Shown here one piece after another: positions 9,924 to 18,005 of a stretch of DNA of 38,628 nt. Each line of letters begins with the position of its first letter. The first letter of the stretch is position 1. A program made the translations under genes and the position numbers. Origin of the DNA: Streptomyces sp. WAC 04229 (GTDB lineage: Bacteria > Actinomycetota > Actinomycetes > Streptomycetales > Streptomycetaceae); assembly GCF_003947455.1 (NCBI RefSeq), contig NZ_QHJH01000059.1:1-38628 (forward strand), read 5' to 3'. Below the pieces are notes generated by a model. The model saw nothing but the letters and a program-made list of their open reading frames with translations. It ran no database searches and had not been told where the DNA came from.

Positions 9924-10718
9924 GTGTCCAGCTCCGACATCTTCATCGGCGAGACCATCGGTACCGCCATACTCATCCTGCTCGGCGGCGGTGTCTGTGC
10001 CGCCGTGACGCTCAAGGCCTCCAAGGCGCGCAACGCCGGCTGGGTCGCCATCGCCCTCGGGTGGGGCTTCGCCGTCATGACGGCGGCGTACATCTCGACG
10101 CCGCTCTCCGGCGCCCACCTCAACCCCGCCGTGACGGTCGGCATCGCGATCAAGGACGGTGACTGGAGCAACGTCCCGACCTACTTCGCGGGCCAGATGC
10201 TCGGCGCCATGATCGGTGCGGTCCTGGTCTGGGTCGCCTACTACGGCCAGTTCCAGGCCCACCTCACCGACCGCGAGATCGTCGGCGGTCCCGGTGCCCA
10301 GGACACGACGGCCAAGGCCGTCGAGGCGCAGGAGAAGGGCGCGGGACCCGTCCTGGGCGTCTTCTCCACCGGCCCCGAGATCCGGCACGTGGTCCAGAAC
10401 CTCGCCACCGAGATCATCGGCACCTTCGTCCTGCTGCTCGCCATCCTCACCCAGGGCCTCAACGGCGAGGGCGACGGCCTCGGCGTCCTGGGCGTCCTGA
10501 TCACGGCGTTCGTGGTGGTCTCCATCGGCCTCTCGCTCGGCGGCCCGACGGGCTACGCCATCAACCCGGTCCGCGACCTCGGCCCGCGCATCGTGCACGC
10601 CCTGCTGCCCCTGCCCAACAAGGGCGGTTCCGACTGGTCCTACGCGTGGATCCCGGTCGTCGGTCCGCTGATCGGCGGCGCCATCGCCGGAGGTGTCTAC
10701 AACCTCGCGTTCGCCTGA
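9924..10718 (+). CDS. glpF: Glycerol uptake facilitator (MIP family)
   Basis: Membrane channel that lets glycerol cross the cytoplasmic membrane, feeding the kinase encoded next. The 264-aa protein has six hydrophobic segments and two half-helix pore motifs: N67-P68-A69 in GAHLNPAVTVG, and N214-P215-V216 in the second half (INPVRDLGPR). The second motif is NPV rather than the usual NPA; the following R217-D218 pair typical of glycerol-conducting channels is kept. A Gly/Ala/Glu-rich insertion lies in the middle loop (~110-150). GTG 9924 follows AAAGGAG by 6 bases; a longer opening from 9786 would translate promoter DNA. It is the first gene of the glpF-glpK-glpD operon. Confidence 0.96.
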   Translation: MSSSDIFIGETIGTAILILLGGGVCAAVTLKASKARNAGWVAIALGWGFAVMTAAYISTPLSGAHLNPAVTVGIAIKDGDWSNVPTYFAGQMLGAMIGAVLVWVAYYGQFQAHLTDREIVGGPGAQDTTAKAVEAQEKGAGPVLGVFSTGPEIRHVVQNLATEIIGTFVLLLAILTQGLNGEGDGLGVLGVLITAFVVVSIGLSLGGPTGYAINPVRDLGPRIVHALLPLPNKGGSDWSYAWIPVVGPLIGGAIAGGVYNLAFA

Positions 10719-10800
10719 GCGGACCTACGCTCGGCCATCATCGGGCCGCAGCACACGCGCCGCACCGACCGGCCACCCACCACGGAACCAGGAGCACACA

Positions 10801-12339
10801 GTGACCGACGCCCACACCGCCGGACCCTTCATCGCGGCCATCGACCAGGGCACCACGTCGTCCCGCTGCATCGTCTTCGACCGCGACGGGCGCATCGTCT
10901 CCGTCGACCAGAAGGAGCACGAGCAGATCTTCCCGAAGCCGGGCTGGGTCGAGCACAACGCCACCGAGATCTGGACCAACGTCCAGGAGGTCGTCGCCGG
11001 TGCCGTCGAGAAGGCCGGCATCACCCGCGACGACATCAAGGCCATCGGCATCACCAACCAGCGCGAGACCACCCTCGTCTGGGACAAGAACACCGGTGAG
11101 CCCGTCCACAACGCCATCGTCTGGCAGGACACCCGCACCGACGCCCTGTGCAAGGAACTCGGCCGCAACGTCGGCCAGGACCGCTTCCGCCGCGAGACCG
11201 GCCTGCCGCTGGCCTCCTACTTCGCCGGCCCCAAGGCCCGCTGGCTGCTCGACAACGTCGACGGGGTGCGCGAGCGCGCCGAGGCGGGCGACCTGCTCTT
11301 CGGCACCATGGACACCTGGGTCATCTGGAACCTGACGGGCGGTGTGAACGGCGGCAGGCACGTCACCGACGTCACCAACGCCTCCCGCACCATGCTGATG
11401 AACCTGCACACCATGGCGTGGGACGAGAAGATCGCCGAGTCCATCGGCGTGCCGATGCAGATGCTCCCCGAGATCCGCTCCTCCGCCGAGGTCTACGGCG
11501 AGATCACCGGCGGCCGGCTCGGCGACCTGCTGGGCGGCATCCCGGTCGCCTCCGCGCTCGGCGACCAGCAGGCGGCCCTGTTCGGGCAGACCTGCTTCTC
11601 CGAGGGCGAGACCAAGTCGACGTACGGCACCGGCACCTTCATGGTGATGAACACCGGTGACAAGCTCATCAACTCCTACTCGGGCCTGCTGACCACCGTC
11701 GGCTACAAGATCGGCGACCAGGACACGGTCTACGCCCTGGAGGGCTCGATCGCCGTCACCGGTTCGCTGGTGCAGTGGATGCGCGACCAGATGGGCCTGA
11801 TCTCCACCGCCGCCGAGATCGAGACCCTCGCCCTGACGGTCGAGGACAACGGCGGCGCCTACTTCGTCCCGGCCTTCTCCGGCCTGTTCGCCCCGTACTG
11901 GCGCTCCGACGCCCGCGGTGTGATCGCCGGCCTCACCCGGTACGTCACCAAGGCGCACCTCGCGCGCGCCGTCCTGGAGGCCACCGCCTGGCAGACGCGG
12001 GAGATCGCGGACGCCATGACGAAGGACTCCGGCGTGGAGCTGACCGCCCTCAAGGTCGACGGCGGCATGACCTCCAACAACCTGCTGATGCAGACCCTCG
12101 CCGACTTCGTGGACGCCCCCGTGGTGCGCCCGATGGTCGCCGAGACCACCTGCCTCGGCGCCGCCTACGCCGCCGGCCTGGCCGTCGGCTTCTGGAACAG
12201 CACCGACGACCTGCGCGCCAACTGGCGGCGGGCCGCCGAGTGGACCCCCCGCATGGACGCGGAGACCCGCGACCGTGAGTACAAGAGCTGGCTCAAGGCC
12301 GTCGAGCGGACCATGGGCTGGCTCGAGGACGAGGAGTAA
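10801..12339 (+). CDS. glpK: Glycerol kinase
   Basis: Phosphorylates glycerol to sn-glycerol-3-phosphate with ATP. The 512-aa length is normal for the FGGY kinase family. Visible motifs are the N-terminal ATPase phosphate loop AIDQGTTSSR (D15, T18-T19), the substrate region HNAIVWQDTRTD, GDQQAALFGQTCFSEGETK and TYGTGTFMVMNTG, and the C-terminal nucleotide-binding motif DGGMTSNNLLMQ. The GTG start at 10801 has GGAG at 10791-10794. It lies 82 bp after glpF and 8 bp before glpD. No key residue appears lost. Confidence 0.98.
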   Translation: MTDAHTAGPFIAAIDQGTTSSRCIVFDRDGRIVSVDQKEHEQIFPKPGWVEHNATEIWTNVQEVVAGAVEKAGITRDDIKAIGITNQRETTLVWDKNTGEPVHNAIVWQDTRTDALCKELGRNVGQDRFRRETGLPLASYFAGPKARWLLDNVDGVRERAEAGDLLFGTMDTWVIWNLTGGVNGGRHVTDVTNASRTMLMNLHTMAWDEKIAESIGVPMQMLPEIRSSAEVYGEITGGRLGDLLGGIPVASALGDQQAALFGQTCFSEGETKSTYGTGTFMVMNTGDKLINSYSGLLTTVGYKIGDQDTVYALEGSIAVTGSLVQWMRDQMGLISTAAEIETLALTVEDNGGAYFVPAFSGLFAPYWRSDARGVIAGLTRYVTKAHLARAVLEATAWQTREIADAMTKDSGVELTALKVDGGMTSNNLLMQTLADFVDAPVVRPMVAETTCLGAAYAAGLAVGFWNSTDDLRANWRRAAEWTPRMDAETRDREYKSWLKAVERTMGWLEDEE

Positions 12340-12347
12340 GAACCGCA

Positions 12348-13964
12348 ATGACCACTCAGTCCACCCTGCAGTCCGTGCCTGCCCTGGGTACGCACCCGGC
12401 CTCCGGCTCCAACCCGAGCCGGGCCGAGACCCGGGAGCAGCTCTCCAAGGCGTCGTACGACCTTCTCGTGATCGGCGGCGGCATCCTGGGCATCTCCACC
12501 GCCTGGCACGCCGCGCAGTCCGGCCTCAGGGTGGCCGTGGTCGACGCCGGCGACTTCGCCGGCGCCACCTCCTCAGCCTCCTCCAAGCTGCTCCACGGCG
12601 GACTGCGCTACCTGCAGACCGGCGCGGTGAAGCTGGTGGCGGAGAACCACTTCGAGCGCCGTGCGGTCTCCCGCCAGGTGGCCCCCCACCTGGCGAACCC
12701 GCTCACCTTCTACCTCCCCGTGTACAAGGGCGGGCCGCACGGCGCGGCGAAGCTCGGGGCCGGCGTCTTCGCGTACTCGGCGCTGTCCGCCTTCGGTGAC
12801 GGCGTCGGCCACCTGCTCTCCCCGGCCAAGGCCGCGCAGGACGTGCCGGAGCTGCGCACCGACAACCTCAAGGCCGTGGCCGTGTACGGCGACGACCAGA
12901 TGAACGACGCCCGCATGGCGCTGATGACCGTCCGCGCGGCGGTCGACTCCGGCGCGGTCGTCCTCAACCACGCCGAGGTCACCGGCCTGCGCTTCACCAA
13001 GGGCCGGGTGACCGGCGCGGAGCTGAAGGACCGGCTGACCGGCGACGAGTTCGGGGTGAACGCGCGCCTGGTGCTCAACGCCACCGGGCCCTGGGTCGAC
13101 CACCTGCGCCGCATGGAGGACCCGGCGGCCGCGCCGTCCATCCGCCTGTCCAAGGGCGCGCACCTGGTGCTCAAGCGCACCGCGCCCTGGAAGGCCGCGC
13201 TGGCCACCCCGATCGACAAGTACCGGATCACCTTCGCCCTCCCCTGGGAGGACATGCTGCTGCTCGGCACGACCGACGAGGAGTTCGAGGGCGACCCGGC
13301 GGACGTCGCGGTCAACGACAAGGACATAGCCCAGATCCTCGACGAGGCCGCGTTCTCCATCCGCGACCAGCAGCTCGACCGGGACCTGATCACGTACTCC
13401 TTCGCGGGTCTGCGGGTGCTGCCCGGCGGTCCGGGTGACACCGCCAAGGCCAAGCGCGAGACGGTCGTCACCGAGGGCCGGGGCGGCATGCTGTCCGTGG
13501 CCGGCGGCAAGTGGACCACCTTCCGCCACATCGGCCGCACGGTGATGAAGAAGCTGGAGGCGCTGCCGGGCCACCCGCTGGGCGAGGACTTCGAGCCCAT
13601 CGCCTCGCTGCCGAAGAAGCTGCCGCTGCCCGGTGTCGCCAACCCGCGCGCGGTCGCCCACCGGCTGCTGGTCGACGGTCCGGCGCCCGGCCCGCGTATG
13701 GCCGCGGACACCGCGCGGCACCTGGCGACCCACTACGGTTCGCTGGCCTTCGACATCGCCCGGCTGGCCAACGAGAACCCGGAACTGGCCGGGCGGGTCC
13801 ACCCGGACGCCCCGGAGATCTGGGCGCAGGTCGTGTGGGCCCGAGACAACGAGTGGGCCGAGACGGCGGACGACGTACTGCGCCGCCGGACCACGCTGAC
13901 CATCCGCGGCCTGGCCACCGACGACGTCCGCGCGAAGGTCCAGGGCCTGCTCGACGGGAAGTAG
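12348..13964 (+). CDS. glpD: Aerobic glycerol-3-phosphate dehydrogenase (FAD)
   Basis: Membrane-associated flavoprotein that oxidises glycerol-3-phosphate to dihydroxyacetone phosphate and passes electrons to quinone. The 538-aa protein has the FAD-binding Rossmann motif LLVIGGGILG (G43-G48), then SSASSKLLHGGLRYL, the GlpD signature region. A second FAD/substrate region follows (SFAGLRVLPGG, SVAGGKWTTFRHIG). The C-terminal GlpD domain contains IWAQVVWARDNEWAETADDVLRRRTTL. The ATG start lies 8 bp after glpK, with GAGGAG inside the end of glpK acting as SD. The last gene of the glycerol operon, closed by a strong hairpin. Confidence 0.98.
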   Translation: MTTQSTLQSVPALGTHPASGSNPSRAETREQLSKASYDLLVIGGGILGISTAWHAAQSGLRVAVVDAGDFAGATSSASSKLLHGGLRYLQTGAVKLVAENHFERRAVSRQVAPHLANPLTFYLPVYKGGPHGAAKLGAGVFAYSALSAFGDGVGHLLSPAKAAQDVPELRTDNLKAVAVYGDDQMNDARMALMTVRAAVDSGAVVLNHAEVTGLRFTKGRVTGAELKDRLTGDEFGVNARLVLNATGPWVDHLRRMEDPAAAPSIRLSKGAHLVLKRTAPWKAALATPIDKYRITFALPWEDMLLLGTTDEEFEGDPADVAVNDKDIAQILDEAAFSIRDQQLDRDLITYSFAGLRVLPGGPGDTAKAKRETVVTEGRGGMLSVAGGKWTTFRHIGRTVMKKLEALPGHPLGEDFEPIASLPKKLPLPGVANPRAVAHRLLVDGPAPGPRMAADTARHLATHYGSLAFDIARLANENPELAGRVHPDAPEIWAQVVWARDNEWAETADDVLRRRTTLTIRGLATDDVRAKVQGLLDGK

Positions 13965-14000
13965 GCCGACGCTCTCCGGGCAGGCCAGGAGGGTGTCCGG

Positions 14001-14047
14001 CCCCCTCTCGCGGGGCAGTGATCCGTTCACTGCCCCGTGCGAGGGGG
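14001..14047 (+). terminator. Hairpin terminator of the glpFKD operon
   Basis: Long hairpin: the inner 11-bp perfect stem CGGGGCAGTGA / TCACTGCCCCG (14011-14037) has a TCCGT loop, extended by CCCCCTC / GAGGGGG with one mismatch. It begins 36 bp after the glpD stop. Confidence 0.88.
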
Positions 14048-14116
14048 CTGCGGGCGGCCCCTCCGCACGCCGTAAGGTTGGGGGGTACGCGAGGGCACGT
14101 CGGAAGGAGGCGCTGG

Positions 14117-15109
14117 GTGATCGAGCTCGAGGGGGTTCCCGAGCTGGTCGACCCGGTCATGGTGGCCGCGTTCGAGGGCTGGAACGATGCCGGCGACGCC
14201 GCCTCCACCGCGGTCGCGCATCTCGACAGGGAATGGAAGGGCGAGGTCTTCGCGGCGCTGGACGCCGAGGACTACTACGACTTCCAGGTCAACCGTCCCA
14301 CCGTCTTCATGGAGGACGGCGTCCGCAAGGTCACCTGGCCGACGACCAGACTCTCGGTGGTGCGGATCGGCGGCGACAAGCCGCGCGACCTCGTCCTCGT
14401 CCGCGGCATCGAACCGTCCATGCGCTGGCGCTCGTTCTGCAACGAACTGCTCGGCTTCGCCCACGAACTGGGCGTCGAGCTGGTGGTCGTCCTGGGCGCC
14501 CTGCTGGGCGACACCCCGCACACCCGTCCGGTGCCGATCAGCGGGACCACGTCGGACGCCGACCTGGCCCGGCGCATGGACCTGGAGGAGACCAAGTACG
14601 AGGGGCCGACCGGCATCGTCGGCATCCTCCAGGAGGCGTGCGCCCACGCGGGCGTACCGGCCGTGTCGCTGTGGGCCGCGGTGCCGCACTACGTGTCGCA
14701 GCCGCCCAACCCGAAGGCGACGCTGGCCCTGCTGAACCGGCTGGAGGACCTGATCGGGGTGCGCGTCCCGCTGGGCGAGCTGGCCGAGGACGCCCGCGCC
14801 TGGCAGACCGGCGTGGACCAGCTGGCCGCCGAGGACAGCGAGGTCGCCGAGTACGTGCAGTCGCTGGAGGAGGCCCGGGACACCGCGGAGCTGCCGGAGG
14901 CCTCGGGCGAGGCCATCGCCCGCGAGTTCGAGCGGTATCTGCGGCGCCGGGACGGCTCCGGGACGGGCGGACCGGGCGGGCACGCCACGGCGGACGGCGG
15001 CGACGGGCCGCCCGGCACGCCGTTCCTGCGGGACAACCCCAGCGGCCGGACCCGCCCGCCGCGGCCGCCGAAGGCGACCGGGGACGATGAGGAGTCGTCG
15101 GAGGACTGA
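14117..15109 (+). CDS. parJ: PAC2-family protein ParJ
   Basis: A 330-aa PAC2-fold protein, with domain ~1-270 and a disordered Gly/Pro-rich acidic tail. It aligns by position and sequence character with S. coelicolor SCO1662 (ParJ), described as an actinobacterial signature protein that interacts with the segregation ATPase ParA and limits its polymerisation in sporulating hyphae. Features include the N-terminal MVAAFEGWNDAGDAASTAV, GIEPSMRWRSFCNELL, VVVLGALLGDTPHTRPVPI and GPTGIVGILQEACAHAGVPAVSLWAAVPHYV, matching the PAC2 (proteasome-assembly-chaperone-like) core. GTG 14117 has GGAAGGAGG 6 bases upstream; a TAAGGT at 14073-14078 may be its -10. Convergent with mshC. Confidence 0.9.
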   Translation: MIELEGVPELVDPVMVAAFEGWNDAGDAASTAVAHLDREWKGEVFAALDAEDYYDFQVNRPTVFMEDGVRKVTWPTTRLSVVRIGGDKPRDLVLVRGIEPSMRWRSFCNELLGFAHELGVELVVVLGALLGDTPHTRPVPISGTTSDADLARRMDLEETKYEGPTGIVGILQEACAHAGVPAVSLWAAVPHYVSQPPNPKATLALLNRLEDLIGVRVPLGELAEDARAWQTGVDQLAAEDSEVAEYVQSLEEARDTAELPEASGEAIAREFERYLRRRDGSGTGGPGGHATADGGDGPPGTPFLRDNPSGRTRPPRPPKATGDDEESSED

Positions 15110-15128
15110 GCGGGTTCACCGATGTCGG

Positions 15129-15160
15129 ACGGGGGCGCTTCCCGGCGGAAGCGCCCCCGT
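15129..15160. terminator. Bidirectional terminator between parJ and mshC
   Basis: Perfect 14-bp stem (ACGGGGGCGCTTCC / GGAAGCGCCCCCGT) with a CGGC loop, placed between two converging genes. Confidence 0.9.
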
Positions 15161-15200
15161 TCCGCGTCCGTGCGCGGGTGTGCTGCGGCTGTGCGGCTGC

Positions 15201-16430
15201 CTACAGGGCCACGCCCATCAGGGCGTCCACCGCGCGGGAGACGACGCCGGGCGCGCCCTCGTCCGTGCCGCCGCTCTCCTGCTGACGGGCGGCCCAGCGG
15301 TCGACGGCGTCGAGCGCGGCCGGCGAGTCCAGGTCGTTCGCGAGGGCGGCGCGGATCTCCTCGACGAGCGCCTCGGCGGGCGGGCCGTCGGGCCGGGACA
15401 CGGCGGCGCGCCAGCGGTCCAGCCGGGCGACGGCGTCCCGCAGCACCTGGTCGGTCCACTCCCAGTCGGCCCGGTAGTGGTGGGCGAGCAGCGACAGCCG
15501 GATGGCGGCGGGGTCGACGCCGTCGCGGCGCAGCGCCGACACGAAGACCAGGTTGCCCTTGGACTTGGACATCTTCTCGCCGTCGAGACCGACCATGCCG
15601 GCGTGGACGTACGCCTTGGCCATGGGGAACTCGCCGGTGAGGGCCTGGGCGTGCGAGGCGCCCATCTCGTGGTGCGGGAAGGCGAGGTCGGAGCCGCCGC
15701 CCTGGACGTCGAAGCCCATGCCGAGGTGGTCGAGGGCGATGGCCACGCACTCGATGTGCCAGCCGGGGCGCCCTCGGCCGAGGGACGCGCCGTCCCAGCT
15801 GGGCTCCCCTTCACGCGCCGCCATCCACAGCATCGGGTCGAGCGGGTTCTTCTTGCCCGGCCGGTCCGGGTCGCCGCCCCGTTCGGCCGAGAGCAGCCGC
15901 ATGGCGGCGGCGTCGAGGTGGGAGACGCCGCCGAAGTGCGGGTCGGCCTCCACGGAGAAGTAGGTGTCGCCCTCCAGCTCGTAGGCGGCGCCGGCGTCGC
16001 GCAGCCGCTCGACGAGCGGGACGATGCCGGGTATGGCCTCGACGGCGCCTATGTAATGCCGCGGCGGAAGCATCCGCAGTGCCGTCATGTCCTCGCGGAA
16101 GAGGGCGGTCTCCTTCTCGGCGAGGGCGGTCCAGTCGACGTCGTCGCGCACGGCACGCTCCAGGAGCGGGTCGTCGACGTCGGTGACGTTCTGGACGTAG
16201 TGCACCTGTCGCTTGGTGTCGAGCCACACGCGCTGGACGAGGTCGAACGCGTTGTAGGTCGCCGCGTGCCCCATATGGGTCGCGTCGTACGGCGTGATGC
16301 CGCAGACGTAGATGCGGGCGACGGGACCGGGGGCGAGGGTCACCAGGTCTCCGGTCGCGGTGTCGTGGATCCTCAGGTCGCGGCCCTGACCGGGCAGGAC
16401 GGGGACCTCGGAAGCGGGCCAGGCATGCAT
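15201..16430 (-). CDS. mshC: Mycothiol cysteine ligase MshC
   Basis: ATP-dependent ligation of cysteine to GlcN-Ins, the third committed step of mycothiol synthesis. The 409-aa protein is a short paralogue of cysteinyl-tRNA synthetase without the tRNA anticodon-binding part. Visible signatures are zinc ligands C43, C228 and H253 (FPHHEMGASHAQ), the HIGH-like motif H52-M53-G54-H55 in GITPYDATHMGHA, and K286-M-S-K-S290. The glycine where CysRS has its fourth (Glu) zinc ligand agrees with MshC rather than CysRS. The first ATG (16430) has a poor SD. Mycothiol is an actinobacterial thiol, so the gene supports the taxonomic call. Confidence 0.96.
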   Translation of the reverse strand: MHAWPASEVPVLPGQGRDLRIHDTATGDLVTLAPGPVARIYVCGITPYDATHMGHAATYNAFDLVQRVWLDTKRQVHYVQNVTDVDDPLLERAVRDDVDWTALAEKETALFREDMTALRMLPPRHYIGAVEAIPGIVPLVERLRDAGAAYELEGDTYFSVEADPHFGGVSHLDAAAMRLLSAERGGDPDRPGKKNPLDPMLWMAAREGEPSWDGASLGRGRPGWHIECVAIALDHLGMGFDVQGGGSDLAFPHHEMGASHAQALTGEFPMAKAYVHAGMVGLDGEKMSKSKGNLVFVSALRRDGVDPAAIRLSLLAHHYRADWEWTDQVLRDAVARLDRWRAAVSRPDGPPAEALVEEIRAALANDLDSPAALDAVDRWAARQQESGGTDEGAPGVVSRAVDALMGVAL

Positions 16431-16541
16431 GTCATGAGCGTAACCGGACGGATGTTCCGTACACGAACCGGACCGGGCCGGTTGGCCGGTAAGGCGCTCT
16501 TGCGCCGGACCGGCCCTCGTGCTTCCGCGGCACCGGGTTGC

Positions 16542-17372
16542 CTAGACCGGCGGCCAGGGGATGGCCGGCCACTCGCCGCCGGGTTCGGGGTGTTTCCCGG
16601 AGGCCAGCAGGGTGTCGACCCGCGCGCGCGTGGCGTCGAGTTCGGCGGGGGTGATGAGGCCGCCGAGTCTGAGCGCCAGGGCGCCGCCGTCCTTGAGGGC
16701 CTCTCTGAGGGCGTCCAGGGCCGCCAGGGCCTCCCCGGTGAGCGGGTCGCCCGCCCAGCCCCACAGCAGGGTGCGCAGCTTGTTCTCGGCGTGGAAGGTG
16801 ACCCCGTGGTCGATGCCGTACAGCCGCTCGCCGTCGGCGGGCAGCAGGTGCCCGCCCTTGCGGTCGGCGTTGTTGATCACGGCGTCCAGTACGGCGAGCC
16901 TGCGCAACCGCTCGTCGTCGGCGTGCACGAGCAGCGCGGTGCGGCCCTCGCCGACCTCGGCCAGGGCGATCCCCTTCCAGCCGGGGCCGGGGTCCTCCTC
17001 GTCCACCAGGGCGAGCAGTTCCGCCTCCGGCACCGCCTCGATCCACAGCTGGACCATGCCCTCGCCGTAGGGCCCCTCGCGCAGCACGGTGGGCGGGACC
17101 AGGCCCCAGCCGGTGGCCTCGGACACCTCGTAGGCGGCGACCTCGCGCTGGGCGAGGGTGCCGTCGGGGAAGTCCCACAGGGGCCGCTCGCCCGCGACCG
17201 GCTTGTAGATGCAGGCCGCCTCGCGCCCCTCGTGCGTCACGGTGCAGTACAGCGCGGCGTTGGAGGCCTCACGGATGCGCCCGCGCACGGTCAGTTCACC
17301 CAGGGCGAGCAGCTCGGCCGGGGCCGCGTCGGTGGTCACGCTCCGCGGCGGTATCCGTTCTGGCGCGGACAT
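16542..17372 (-). CDS. SCO1664-family protein with a phosphatidylinositol-kinase-like catalytic core
   Basis: Conserved actinobacterial protein of unknown function, 276 aa. It has the order of motifs of a lipid/protein kinase fold: K57 in ACIYKPVAGERPLWDFP as the candidate ATP lysine, then LAVLDAVINNADRKGGHLL (D163, N168, D170-R171-K172) as a catalytic loop, then GIDHGVTFH with D188-H189-G190 in place of DFG or DNG. This resembles type II phosphatidylinositol 4-kinases (DxxIxNtDR...IDNG) more than ordinary protein kinases. The substrate is unknown. ATG 17372 has GGAAGGA 6 bases upstream and overlaps the 3' end of the DUF3090 gene by 37 bp, which indicates translational coupling. Longer readings on this strand are shadow. 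Confidence 0.9.
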   Translation of the reverse strand: MSAPERIPPRSVTTDAAPAELLALGELTVRGRIREASNAALYCTVTHEGREAACIYKPVAGERPLWDFPDGTLAQREVAAYEVSEATGWGLVPPTVLREGPYGEGMVQLWIEAVPEAELLALVDEEDPGPGWKGIALAEVGEGRTALLVHADDERLRRLAVLDAVINNADRKGGHLLPADGERLYGIDHGVTFHAENKLRTLLWGWAGDPLTGEALAALDALREALKDGGALALRLGGLITPAELDATRARVDTLLASGKHPEPGGEWPAIPWPPV

Positions 17373-17926
17373 ACGTGTCCTTCCGGGTCGAGCGGGAGAC
17401 TGCACAGGGGGCACGGCGGGCGGCCGGCGTTGACGACGTCGAGGGCGCGCTTGGCGAAGGCCCTGGCCTGGGCGCCGGTGAGGCGGACCCGCAGCATCGG
17501 GGGGCCGTTCTCCTCGTCCTGGAGGAGCCGTTCCTCGGCCTCCGCCAGGTCCTCCTCGGACTCGGCCTCCAGCTCCACCAGGGCCTGCGCCTCGACGATC
17601 ATGCGCTGGTCCTCGCCGTCCCAGGCCAGCGCCATGGTGCCGACCCGGAACTCCTCCTCGACGGGGGTGTCGAGCGGCGCGGTGTCGGACGGCTCGGTGG
17701 GGGCCACTGCGGGGACGACGGTGCTGCCGCCGCTGCGTCGCACGACCTCGTCGAGCAGTTCGTCCATGCGCTCGGCGAGGGCGGCGACCTGGGTCTTCTC
17801 CAGCGCCACGCTGGTCACCCGGGAGCCTGCGGTGGCCTGGAGGAAGAACGTACGGCGCCCGGGCAGCCCGACCGTGCCGGCCACGAAACGTTCCGGTTGG
17901 TCGTAGAGGAACACCTGACGGGACAC
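17336..17926 (-). CDS. DUF3090 family protein with C-terminal zinc-binding motif
   Basis: Conserved actinobacterial protein of unknown function, 196 aa. It begins VSRQVFLYDQPERFVAGTVG and has an alpha/beta domain (~1-160) with an acidic, helix-forming stretch around 115-140 (ALVELEAESEEDLAEAEERL). The C-terminus carries C172-x2-C175...H184-x-C186 (PCPLCSLPLDPEGHVCPRQNG), a probable small zinc knuckle. GTG 17926 was chosen because GGAGA lies upstream and families of this type start VSRQVF; a longer in-frame opening to 17971 is less likely. It overlaps the kinase-like gene downstream and lies 79 bp after the phosphatase gene, so the three probably form one transcript. Confidence 0.88.
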   Translation of the reverse strand: MSRQVFLYDQPERFVAGTVGLPGRRTFFLQATAGSRVTSVALEKTQVAALAERMDELLDEVVRRSGGSTVVPAVAPTEPSDTAPLDTPVEEEFRVGTMALAWDGEDQRMIVEAQALVELEAESEEDLAEAEERLLQDEENGPPMLRVRLTGAQARAFAKRALDVVNAGRPPCPLCSLPLDPEGHVCPRQNGYRRGA

Positions 17927-18005
17927 GTCCTGTCTCCATGGGAGTCGGGGAAAGCGGAAGATCGGGGGCACTGCCGCGACCGGTTCACCCTACTGCGGCG
18001 GACGA

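Noticed and set aside
15201..16430. Calling mshC a cysteinyl-tRNA synthetase
   Set aside because: The protein is short (409 aa), lacks the C-terminal anticodon-binding part and has Gly where CysRS has its fourth zinc ligand, so it is MshC.
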